Assembly: GCA_034336665.1 (NCBI GenBank)
Contig: CM067568.1
Span: 8,577,165-8,641,164 of the forward strand
Direction: 5' to 3'
Length of the DNA stretch: 64,000 nt
Source: Luscinia megarhynchos
Taxonomy: Eukaryota; Chordata; Aves; Passeriformes; Turdidae
Both the position numbers and the translations under genes were made by a program. Shown piece after piece: positions 55,301 to 64,000 of the stretch. Numbering within the stretch: position 1 is the stretch's first letter; every line of letters starts with the position of its first letter. The notes under the pieces are model-generated. The model did not search any database. It was not told the origin of the DNA and saw only the letters and a list, made by a program, of their open reading frames with translations.

Positions 55301-55609
55301 GACTGTTCCCACGGATGTCCTGGACATAGATGGTTGGGAATTGCCTGAGGCTTCTGCCTAAAGGGTGGTGAGTGAGTTGGAGAGGTGGGAAGGACACCAG
55401 GAACTGGGTCTGCAGCTCTTGGGAAGAATCTGGGGAATCATTGGGGGTTGGCTTTCTTCTCCAGCTCTCTCTGCTCTGGATGTCAGCCTTTGGAGCAGGA
55501 AAGCGCTTGGGGGAACATCCAGAGGTTGTGGATTTGCCATCCCATGGCCAGGTTGGAGCAAGCTGGAAATTGTCCTGGAAGTAGTGGAAGGTGTCCCTGC
55601 CCATGGCAT

Positions 55610-56066
55610 GGTTGGAACTGGATCTTTAAGATCCCTTCCCACCCAAACCATTCCAGGATTCTGTAATCACTGTCCCTTGAGATGAGTTTTAGGAATCTCT
55701 CCTTCTGTGGAGAAGGAAATTAAGGAAGCAACTTGATGCCTTGAGTTATTCCAAGTTAAATTCAATTTGTCCTATAAAAAAGATTTTAGTGCAAACGGAA
55801 TTTTTGGGAGTGGATGGGAATGGCAGGGATAGAATAGAGCATGTGTGATCTCAGTCAATTATATATCCCAAATATTCCATCTATTGAATGTTCCAGCTTG
55901 AACAGTGTGGAGATACCCCCTTTGGATGAACATGAAGGTGCTGGGATCCTTCTGTGAGCTGGGTGAGTCCAAACTGGGATTTTCCCAGTGTCCTGCCAGA
56001 CACAGCTCTGGAGTTGTAAAGCAGGATCTCACTACCTGAGAGCTGTTCCCAGCTGAATAATTCCAC
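55610..56066 (+). repeat. Intergenic repeat pair 3, copy A
   Basis: Starts in a CR1-like tail (AAGATCCCTTCCCACCCAAAC) and continues for 400 bases collinear with 58936-59416: GTGGAGAAGGAAATTAAGG, GATTTTAGTGCAAA, GGGATTTTCCCAGTGTCCTG and CCCAGCTGAATAATTCCA are shared. Confidence 0.88.
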
Positions 56067-56699
56067 ATAATTAATATTCTAGAAAAGGGAAAACCTGAAT
56101 TCAAGGCTTACAGGATCGGGGAATTAGGGGCAGGAGAAGTTCTGGAGCTCGCTGAGCAGCCAGGAGAAATCCAGGGAGAAAAGGAACGCCTCGAAGTGTG
56201 TAATCCTATTAATGGCTGCATGGAATTGTTTTTATGGCTGCTCCTGAAGGGACTATCAGGGAATTAAGAGCTCAAAGGTGGCTGAACTACTGAGTTCCTA
56301 TAAAAATGCCTATAAAAAGTGCTGGAATGTTGAAGTGCCTGATGTATTGGGATGGCTTTGTGGGATTTTTTTCCCTATCCGGAGCTATATCAGCCTCATA
56401 AAAGGATATTGGCTCTTCTGGAAACCCTTCCTCTCCAGGGGAAGGAAAAACATCCAACTCTGGCTGCTATCTTTGGATAAACACGGAATAATCCATGTTT
56501 AGGAGAGGCTGCTTTAATTCAGTTTTTAAGGATGAAAATATATGGATGTGGACACAGCAGGAATGGGGGATGCTGCTATAAAAGCCTATTAAAAGCCTTC
56601 CTTAGGGATGTAGTCATGTTTTCCAAGGAGATTCTCTGACTGCTGGGTGTGTTGGTGGCCTTAGGAAAAGAATTCCAGCTTATTGAGAAAAGTTGTTTC

Positions 56700-56880
56700 T
56701 AGTCCATTGACAAGAAATCCGGAACTACAGAAAAAACCTGAAATTTTCCGACGGTTTTTGAAGCGTTCCCCAGCAAGCAAAGAAAATGAGGAAAGTAATG
56801 AGAATATTTAATTAACTAAAGCTGGGATCTAATTGTTAATTAATTAGATGGAAACCAGCATGGCACAAAAAGTTCCTCAG
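56700..56880. promoter_or_regulatory. Candidate conserved element upstream of MYRF (TAAT-rich)
   Basis: A compact AT-rich block contains TATTTAATTAACTAAAG (about 56805-56821) and GTTAATTAATTAGATGG (about 56834-56850), with TTTTCCGACGG nearby. Such dense TAAT palindromes are typical of homeodomain-bound elements. Inference from composition only. Confidence 0.35.
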
Positions 56881-57414
56881 GGTTTTCCCAAGCATTCTAG
56901 GTTGTGTTTCCATTGGAAAAGAGAGAAAGGAAACCGTGATCTGAGGGTGATGGTCCAGATGTAGTTCCTGGCCTCTTCCAGCAGCATTTGCATTTTTTTG
57001 CCTCCTCAGCAATGTCTCCTTGGATTTTCCAGCAATCTGTACTCATCCTTCCCACCACAGAACTTCCTTGGAAAGCACATCCAGCCCTTGTGGCCTTGTT
57101 TGTCTTGGTGGAGTGGACAGGGGTTTTCCATGGAGCCTGGATGTCCTTATTGGGAGTGAGTGGGTGACACTTCCCTGCTCCAGGCCTGGGTTGAGTCCTC
57201 GTGCTTCCAGCTCCAGAGGTCTCCCAGGGCACGTGTTCCTCCCTGAGGACTGTCCTTTATTCCTTTATAAATCAATGGAGGTGTTCTCTCCGTCTTGGGA
57301 ACGAACCCTTTGGAGTTAATGGATAACCAGGAAGGGATTGATCCGCGCTCGTCTCCTGCCAGGAGGAGATAACAGAGGGAGCTCTGCTTCCGCCTCCAGC
57401 AGGGTGGGAGCTTC

Positions 57415-57605
57415 CCTGGGGGTTGGAAAGGATTTCCCAGATGAGCTGGGGCTGCTTCATCCCTGGAAGCATCAAGTCCAGGTTAGACAAAGCTTGGAGC
57501 AACCTGGGATAATAGTGGAAGGTGTGTCCTTGCCCATGGCAGTGGATGGAATGGTGGAATGGGATGAGCTTTGAGGTCCCTTCCCACCCAGACCATCTGG
57601 GATTT
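57415..57605 (+). repeat. CR1 LINE 3' fragment
   Basis: Sense: GGAAAGGATTTCCCAGATGA, AGCTTGGAGCAACCTGGGAT, AGTGGAAGGTGTGTCCTTGC, GGTCCCTTCCCACCCAGACC. Confidence 0.8.
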
Positions 57606-58935
57606 GGGGAATTTGTGCTTGGATTGGGATGGTTTGTGAGTAGGAGATTCCAGCTATTCCAGTGTCTCCAACAGCGACACAGCAGCTTCTTTGGGACCTG
57701 GTCCCACCAGGAGAAATAGGTCTTACATCCATTGGAAATCTCTGGATCCACAATCCCTGCTCAGCTGAGCCTCATGTGAGCCAGATCGATGATTCTGGCG
57801 CCCTTCCAGAGACTGAGGTGTCCATACTCAGAACTGGTGGAAAAAGGTTAAAAATAGACTCCAAATCCTTCCAGTCATGCCTGGGAATCTCAGCTGGAGG
57901 TTACAATTTGGGGGAGGGATGAGGTTAGAGAGGGGAAGCTCCTGAATTACTGTTTTGTTGGAAACTGGACTTTGAAATTCAGCGCCAGCGGGAGCCCCAG
58001 CCACACCTTCCATGAGTAATATCCCAAGCAATATCCCTCCACCCCTTCCTGGCTCCTGGCAAGCCACGTGGGATAGGGAGAGCAGGGTTTGCAGGGAGCA
58101 TGACCCAGAGGGGATTGGGAAGGGGGGAGAAATGTGGGAAATGTGGAGGGCAGGAGAAAGGAAGACCAATGAGGGACTGGGTTTGGATCCACTGGAGCTC
58201 GCTTTCCTGTGGATCAAAGCAATACCTTTGATTTTTGGTGATTCAGAGCTCTCCAGGATCCTTTGAGGGTCACACGAGTCCATCCCCAGCTCACTGCAGG
58301 AAGGGAGCTGGACCATCCCATATGGATGAGGTTGGCTCCATCCCTTGGTGTGTTTTTCCACTGAGTCTTTTCCCTTTAATAAGGTCCAGGAAGGGAAAGA
58401 GCAGCATTCCTTGGGGGAGTGGGCGCTGAGCAGGACTGGGAGGCAGGAGGAAATCTCTGGTGAGAAGGATGTGGATCATCCACACCACGATTTAGGCAGC
58501 AGGGAAGGAGGAAAGATGGGAAGGAGCAAAGATGCCTAGGGATATGTCCAGAGGAGGGAATTCTGGAAATGGTAGCCACTGGGTGAGGGCAGAATCCTCA
58601 AATATGAGGATTTGATTCCTTAATGAGCCGTTCCCAAAGGGATTTTCCTGTCTGGTAAGGGGTGTGTGGCACTCGGGAGCTGTCTCATGGGAAGTTGGGA
58701 TGTGGGAATGTTGACATTGTCCCTAAGGAAAGGAGGGAAGCGTCCCATTTTTATTTTAAATGAGTTGTTTCACAAGGATTTTATACATCAGGATGGGGAA
58801 TCCTAGGCCAAGGCCAACATGGTCAATCCAGAGGGATCCAAATCCGGGCTCAGGATCTTTTCCAAAATCTTTGGATCTTCCTTGGACCTGGCGATACGGT
58901 CCAGTGCTGTCACAGGCAGGAACTTGTGGAGTGCT

Positions 58936-59416
58936 GGTGGAACTGGATGGGCTTTAGGGTCACTTCCCACCCAAACCATTCCAGGATTCCATGATCCCTG
59001 TCCCTCAAGATCAGTTCTAAGAATCTGTCCTTCAGTGGAGAAGAAATTAAGGAAGGAAGTTGATGCTTTGAGTTACCCCAAGTTGAAGTCATCCTGCTAT
59101 ATTAAAAGAAGGATTTTAGTGCAAATGAAGTTCAATACAAGGGAATTTTTGAGAGTGGATGGGAATGACAAGGATAGAGGAGGAAGATGAATGCTCTCAG
59201 TCAAGAATATATCCCAAATCTTCAATTATGCTGGATATTTGAGCCAGAATAGTGTGGAAATCTGCCCTTTGGATTCTGGGATCTTTCTGCAAGGAAGATG
59301 AGTCCTAACTGGGATTTTCCCAGTGTCCTGCAGGGCGAGGGACACAGGGACAAGGCTCTGGACTTGTAAAGCAGGTTCTCATGGCCTGGGGCTATTCCCA
59401 GCTGAATAATTCCATG
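58936..59416 (+). repeat. Intergenic repeat pair 3, copy B
   Basis: Collinear with 55610-56066, same orientation, 3.3 kb downstream, differing by substitutions and small gaps. Either a local duplication or two copies of one composite element. A short CR1-like tail follows at about 59408-59475. Confidence 0.88.
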
Positions 59417-59789
59417 GATGAGTTTTAAATTCCCTCCCAAGGCAAATCATTCCAGGATTCTGGGATTCTACATCACAGAATCGCAAAATGTGCTTCTACA
59501 AATCAAATGATGATTTTATGAATCCATGAAAGTATGGGATATGATTCCAGGATCCTAAATGACAGAATCATGCATTCTAGGATTCAATATCCTGAGTTGG
59601 AAAAGGATCATCCAATCCAATTCTGACTTAAGTGCTGGGTCTGATCTTTAATTAAATATTACGGACCAACATCTAACAGGGTTTAGGCTGGGCTGACACT
59701 CGGCTTCCTGGGAAAAATCCATTTTCCCTTAATTTCCTTTCCTTCCCATGCAGCTTGTGCCCGAAACGGGGGGCTGAGAGCCAGAACAA

Positions 59790-60145
59790 GGGGAGCAGGG
59801 AATAACAATTGTCTTAATGTGGAGAGAGAGAGGAGAAAAAAGGCCTCGTTCTCTCCATCCCGAAATAATAGACCCATTACTGTCCCCAATCCTCAATCCC
59901 CCTCCTCTCCCGGGAGAAGAATTGGTCACTGCACAGCTGTGGGAGAGGGATAAATATATTTATATATCCCGGAGAATCTGCCCTTCTCAATTGGGATGTG
60001 GGGCTGGACAATCCCTCATTGTGCCCTGGCTGGCCTGCAGCAGAAAGGCCCCACAGTTTGGGGCTGGCAGGGCCCCGGCGCTCCGAGAACTCGGAACTTC
60101 ATGGACATTATTCCCAGCGGGCCCTTATTTATTTGATTGGAGTCA
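59790..60145. promoter_or_regulatory. Candidate enhancer upstream of MYRF with paired SOX-type sites
   Basis: The block is repeat-free. It contains AACAATTGT (59804-59812), an AT palindrome ATAAATATATTTAT near 59951-59964, and ACAAT (60008-60012) facing ATTGT (60018-60022) with a 5-base spacer, the layout of a SoxE dimer site. SOX10 is a known activator of Myrf in oligodendrocytes. It ends at a G-run that begins the satellite. Confidence 0.4.
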
Positions 60146-60780
60146 TTACGGGGTGGGGGGGGGGAGGGGGGAGCTGGGCGTTATTGGGGATTGTGGGAAC
60201 ATCTGGGGAGAACAAACCACAGCTGGGCCTTCCCCTGAAGGGGCAGGGGTTGGGGTTTGGGGTGGGATTTGGGGCTGGATTTGGTTGATTTAGGGATGGA
60301 TTCAGTGGTCAGGGCAAATTGGGGTTTGGGGCTGGATTTGGATGATTTAGGGATGGATTCGGTGGTAGGGGCAGAGGTTGGGGTTTGGGGTGGGATTTGG
60401 GGCTGGATTTGGATGATTTAGGGATGGATTTGGTGGTAGGGGCAAATTGGGGTTTGGGGTGGGATTTGGGGCTGGATTTGGATGATTTAGGGATGGATTC
60501 GGTGGTAGGGGCAAATTGGGGTTTGGGGTGGGATTTGGGGCTGGATTTGGATGATTTAATGGTAGGGAGCAGAGGTTGGGGTTTGGGGTGGGATTTGGGG
60601 CTGGATTTGGATGATTTAGGGATGGATCTGGTGGTAGGGGCAGGGGTTGGGGTTTGGAGTGGGATTTGGGACTGGATTTGGATGATTTAGGGATGGATTC
60701 CGTGGTAGGGGCAGAGGTTGGAGTTTGGGGTGGGATTTGGGGCTGGATTTGGTGATTTGGGGATGGGTTTGGTGGCTGGG
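60140..60780. repeat. G-rich minisatellite, unit 69-71 bp
   Basis: After a G-run (60149-60172), about seven units follow with GGGATGGATT, GGTGGTAGGGGCA, TTGGGGTTTGGGGTGGGATT and GGGGCTGGATTTGGATGATT. Full units are 69 or 71 bp; at least two are shortened. The + strand has few C. Confidence 0.93.
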
Positions 60781-62340
60781 GCTGATTTAGGGTGATTTGA
60801 GGCTGGATTTTGGTGGTTTGCAGCTGGATTTTGATTACTTAGGGCTGAATTTGGTGTTTGGGGCTGGATTTTGGTGGTTTGCAGCTGGTTTGGGGTGATT
60901 TGGGGCCGGATTTGGAGCTGGATTTGGAGGATTTAGGGATGGATTTGGTGGTCGGGGCTGATTTAGGGTGATGTGGGGCTGGATTTTGGTGGTTTGCAGC
61001 TGGATTTTGATGACTTAGGGCTGAATTTGGTGTTTGAGGCTGGATTTTGGTGGTTTGCAGCTGGTTTGGGGTGATTTGGGGCCGGATTTGGAGCTGGATT
61101 TGGAGGCTTTAGGGATGGATTTGGTGGTCGGGGCTGATTTAGGGTGATGTGGGGCTGGATTTCAGTGGTTTGCAGCTGGAATTTGATGACTTAGGGCTGC
61201 TTTAGGGTGATTTGGGGCTGGGCTTTGATGATTTGCAGTTGTATTTCGGTGATTTGCAGCTCGATTTTGTGCTTGGGGCTGGTTTAGGGTGATTTGAGGC
61301 TGGATTTTGGGTGATTTCCTGGTTTTGTAATTTGTGCTTGAATTTCAGTGATTTGTTTCTCTTTTAAAAATTGGATTCAGGTGATTTGTGGCTGGTTTTG
61401 GAATTTCTGGGAGGATTTTGGTGGTTTGTGGTTGGCTTTTGTGCCTCAGGGCTGATTTTATGAACAGGTTTGCCAGTTTGTGGCTACACTGTTGTAATTT
61501 GTGGTGGGTTTGGTGTTTTGTGGCTGAGTTTTTGTGGTTTCTGGATGGATTTTAGTCATATGTGGTGGGATTTTTTGATGGTTTGGGGCTCTCTTTTGGT
61601 GCCTTGTGATTTTATGGCAGATTTTGGTGCTTTGTGAGGGTTTTTGGTGCTTTGTGAGAGGAGCTTGATGTTTTGCAAGGGGTTTTATTGCCTCGTGGAC
61701 AAATTTTGGTGCTTTGTGAAGGGTTTTGGTGCCTTGTGCACAAATTTTAGTGCTTTGTGGCTGTTTTTGTGATGATTTCTGGCCAGAGTTCTGTAGTTTG
61801 TGCCTGTCTTTTCGTTTTGTTTTCTGATGATTTGTGGCTCCTTTTTTCTTGGTGCTTTGTGCACAGATTTTTGGTGCTTTAGTAACTGGTTTTGGGGGCT
61901 TTAGTGGCTGGTTTTGGGGGCTTAGGGGCTGGCTTTTGGTGCTTTAGTAGCTGTTTTTGGGGGGCTTAGGGGCTGGTCTTTGGGGGATTTAGCAGCTGGT
62001 TTTTGGGGGGCTTAGGGGCTGGTTTTGGGGTTTTAGTGGCTGGTTTGGGGAGCTTATGGGTGGTTTTTGGTGCTTAGGGGCTGGTTTTGGGGCTTTACGG
62101 GTGGTTTTTGGTGCTTAGGGGCTGGTTTTGGGGGCTTTGGGGCTGGTTTTGAGGGTTTAGGGGCTGGCTTTGGGGGCTGGGGCTGGGTTTTGGGCTGGTT
62201 TTGGTGCTTAGAGGCTGATTTGGGGGCTTAGGGGCTGGGTTTTGGGGCTGGTTTTTGGTGCTTAGGGGCTGTTTTTGGGGGGTTTAGAGGCTGGGTTTTG
62301 GGGCTAGGTTTTGGGGCTGGTTTTGGTGCTTAGGGGCTGT
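60781..62340. repeat. G/T-rich degenerate satellite with a 176-bp higher-order unit
   Basis: Two near-identical 176-bp blocks start at 60821 and 60997 (CAGCTGGATTTTGAT), and a third, broken one at 61173. Further on, short G/T units (GGTTTTGGGGGCTTAGGGGCT-like) continue with decaying order to the CpG island. Over 1.5 kb the + strand is very poor in C. Confidence 0.9.
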
Positions 62341-62598
62341 TTTTTCGGGCTTCGTGACCGCATTTTGAGTCCAGAGGCTCCTCGCGGCTGTTTCTCGGTG
62401 ACTTTTTGGCAGCCTCGGGACTCGGCGGCGCTGCCGAAGCCCCTTTGCGGGCGGAGCAGGGCGGAGCAGCGGGCAGGGAAAGAGGGAGGGAAAGGAGGAA
62501 AGAGGGCAGGGAGAGAGAGAAAGAAGGGGAGGGCGGCGGGGAAAGAGGGCGGAGCGGCCGCGGCAGCCCGAGTCGGGGGCAGCGCCGGGCGGGCGCCG

Positions 62599-62676
62599 AT
62601 GGGCAGCGGGCGGCGGCGCTGGGCACGGGCGCCGGGAGCACCGGGAGCACCGGGAGCACCGGGAGCCCGGCGCTGA
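62599..62676 (+). CDS. uORF 1 in the MYRF 5' leader (25 codons)
   Basis: ATG to TGA upstream of the MYRF start. The peptide is basic, then a run of Ala-Pro-Gly written by a 9-bp tandem repeat (CCGGGAGCA, about 62632-62668). It is real only if transcription starts upstream of 62599. Confidence 0.4.
   Translation: MGSGRRRWARAPGAPGAPGAPGARR
62632..62670. repeat. 9-bp microsatellite (CCGGGAGCA)n in the MYRF leader
   Basis: Four successive units of CCGGGAGCA/CCGGGAGCC are seen. Copy number could vary between individuals and would change uORF 1 by three codons per unit. Confidence 0.9.
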
Positions 62677-62730
62677 GAGCGGGGCTCGGACGGGCTCGGG
62701 GGTCGCGGCGGAGCCCCCCGGGCCGGGGCG

Positions 62731-62757
62731 ATGCTCCGCTGCGGCCGCACGGACTGA
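62731..62757 (+). CDS. uORF 2 in the MYRF 5' leader (8 codons)
   Basis: ATG CTC CGC ... GAC TGA, ending 29 bases before the MYRF ATG. The context is GGGGCGATGC. A third upstream ATG at 62776 (weak context, T at -3) is out of frame with MYRF and overlaps its start. Confidence 0.4.
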   Translation: MLRCGRTD

Positions 62758-62786
62758 GCCGGGGCCGGCCCGTGCATGGCCCAGCC

Positions 62787-62832
62787 ATGGAGGTGGTGGA
62801 CGAGACGGAGGCTCTGCAGCGCTTCTTTGAAG
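62787..62832 (+). CDS. MYRF: Myelin regulatory factor, first coding exon (partial gene, runs out of the window)
   Basis: The ATG at 62787 has a strong context (G at -3 and +4). Fifteen codons plus one base read MEVVDETEALQRFFEG, the conserved N-terminus of the long MYRF isoform, and stop at a GTGAAC donor. MYRF is an ER-anchored, self-cleaving transcription factor whose N-terminal part enters the nucleus and switches on myelin genes (family knowledge). The position directly downstream of DAGLA and on the same strand agrees with vertebrate gene order. The DNA-binding, chaperone and membrane parts lie beyond 64000. Confidence 0.93.
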
Positions 62833-64000
62833 GTGAACGGGGGGCGCCGCCATCCCGGGGCTCGCAGTGGGGCGGGTGGGAAGGGAGCTTGAGGCTCATC
62901 CAGTGCCACCCGCTGCGGGACAGCGTCCACCAGCCCAGGTTGCTCCAAGCGCCTTGGATACTTCCAGGGATGGGGCAGCTACAGTTTGTCTGGGAAATCC
63001 ATTGCGGGGCCACAGCGCCCTTTACACCCTTCCGAACATCCCGTCTAACCCTGTTCTCCCGCAGTGGGAAGCCATTCCCCCTTGTCCTGTCACTCCATGC
63101 CCTTTGTCAAAGTCCCTCGCCAGCTCTCCTGGCGTCCCTTTAGGCGGGCTCCAAGGTCTCCCACGCTAAACAATCCCGGCTCTCCCAGCCTGGCTCCATA
63201 CCATCCTAGCCTTGTCCAGCTCTGGAATGGCACAGATCCCTGTCCCAGGGCGCAATCCAGGGGCAGCTGTGCATCCTGCAGTGCACACCGTGGGTGCCAA
63301 GCTGGATATCCTGGGAACTGTGTTGTGCCGCGTGTTAGATTCCCACTGCCACCCCAACAAGGACCTTGGAATGTCCCTCACCATCCTCGGGGCAGGAGCA
63401 GGTTCATGGCAGTGCCTCTGCCTGTGCATCCCAGATGTTTTCTGGAGCTGGGATCCTTGTGGACACTGCATGACTGCGGATCACTCTCCTCCCCACCAGG
63501 GTGGAAAAGTGGTCAGGAAGAGAATTTGGCGTCTGTTGGATGAAATGTGGCTGCTCGTGGCTGAGCTGGGATGTGTTGTTGGGAGCCTGATCCCGTTGTT
63601 GTTCCTGTTCCCTTCCCTGCTCTGGCCTTGGCACGCTCTGCTCTTCCTTGTGGAGTGGGTGATTCCTTCTCTTTCCCCCTCGTTGCTTTGTTTCCCTCCC
63701 TTGTTTTCCAGCGGGTCACTTGCCAGGCCAAGGTTTAGTTGCCACGGGCTGTGTCCTTTGGGATGAGCCCCTGGCATGTGGATGTGGTACTTGAGGGAAT
63801 AATACCACCCTCCATTGCCCCAACAGGATGGGGTGAATCCCAGTCCGTGGGTCAGCTCTGGAGCTGGGATCCCCTTTGGAGCAGTGGGATTGTGCAGTGA
63901 GCTCCCAAGAGGCACTTGGGGCAGGCCAGTGGTGTCCCTGTGGGTTCTTTGCCTGGTGGAAGGATTTATCCTGGGAAGTGGGACCAGAAGATGCTCTTGG
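62833..64000 (+). other. MYRF: MYRF intron 1 (5' part)
   Basis: Starts with GTGAAC, followed by the CR1 copy at 62872-63198. From 63199 to the window end I recognise no exon or repeat; the open frames there have no family resemblance. Confidence 0.8.
62872..63198 (-). repeat. CR1 LINE 3' fragment at the start of MYRF intron 1
   Basis: Antisense CR1 beginning 40 bases past the MYRF exon-1 donor: CAGCCCAGGTTGCTCCAAGC, GGGGCAGCTACAGTTTGTC, CCCCCTTGTCCTGTCACTCC. It has kept several CpGs, which fits protection by the neighbouring CpG island. Confidence 0.85.

Larger units (their letters stand above)
56067..58935. other. Intergenic DNA between DAGLA and MYRF, no gene seen
   Basis: Contains one CR1 copy (57415-57605) and two repeat-free blocks with enhancer-like composition (56180-56300 and 56700-56880). 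The remainder is unclassified. Confidence 0.6.
62390..62870 (+). promoter_or_regulatory. MYRF: CpG island and promoter region of MYRF
   Basis: CpG density rises sharply at about 62390. It contains GC-box-like GGGCGGAG motifs (about 62448-62465 and 62548-62556), a purine run (62473-62545) and no TATA box, as for a dispersed CpG promoter. The transcription start is probably between about 62450 and 62600; this is inferred. Confidence 0.75.

Noticed and set aside
60385..60690. Open frame encoding a regular 23-residue repeat peptide
   Set aside because: The 69-bp satellite unit is a multiple of three, so the frame stays open without selection. There is no promoter or splice context, and shortened units break it.
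62284..63013. Three overlapping minus-strand open frames of about 190-230 codons at the MYRF CpG island
   Set aside because: All are products of high GC with rare stops; they run through a CR1 copy and the purine run and have no family resemblance. A bidirectional non-coding transcript is possible but not shown.
1..64000. CRISPR arrays, tRNA or rRNA genes, full-length LINE or endogenous virus genes
   Set aside because: None seen: CR1 copies are 3' tails only, and no regular spacer array, cloverleaf or viral-type protein was recognised.

Overview
The window is vertebrate nuclear DNA, most likely from a bird and probably a passerine. It has many short, 3'-end-only CR1 LINE fragments of the avian type (both orientations, some with the ATTCTATG-like tail), compact introns, and genes split into many exons with standard splice signals. 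I recognise two genes, both on the + strand and in the order known from other vertebrates (DAGLA, then MYRF). No prokaryotic operon, CRISPR array, tRNA or rRNA gene was seen.

DAGLA (diacylglycerol lipase alpha, maker of the endocannabinoid 2-arachidonoylglycerol) can be read completely. Nineteen coding exons from the ATG at 23942 to the TAG at 48926 join without any frame break to 1,031 codons. The product has four N-terminal membrane segments, a Cys-rich region, a lipase-3 fold with the nucleophile in GHSLG, and the long C-terminal tail that separates DAGLA from DAGLB. Seventeen of the eighteen introns between coding exons are GT-AG; the one after coding exon 14 is GC-AG. Positions 1-23897 are probably 5' intron sequence of DAGLA, with the non-coding first exon upstream of the window; this is inferred. 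That stretch holds CR1 pieces, a 40-bp minisatellite, two CpG-enriched patches and an AT-rich, homeobox-motif-rich block (10060-10520) that looks like a conserved element.

From 48927 to about 62390 lie the DAGLA 3' UTR (two candidate ends, near 51780 and 55260), intergenic DNA with a ~460-bp duplicated repeat (55610-56066 and 58936-59416), enhancer-like blocks (56180-56300, 56700-56880, 59790-60145) and a 2.2-kb G/T-rich satellite (60140-62340) made of 69-71 bp and 176-bp units. The satellite ends directly at a CpG island (62390-62870) that holds the 5' UTR and first coding exon of MYRF (myelin regulatory factor). Only 46 coding bases of MYRF are inside the window; the rest to 64000 is its first intron, which begins with a CR1 copy.

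The main points for a second look are the GC-AG intron followed by an array of decoy 3' splice sites, several pairs of related repeats inside DAGLA (including inverted pairs around coding exons), a head-to-head SOX-type site upstream of MYRF, the short uORFs before MYRF, and the strand-asymmetric satellite at the MYRF promoter.
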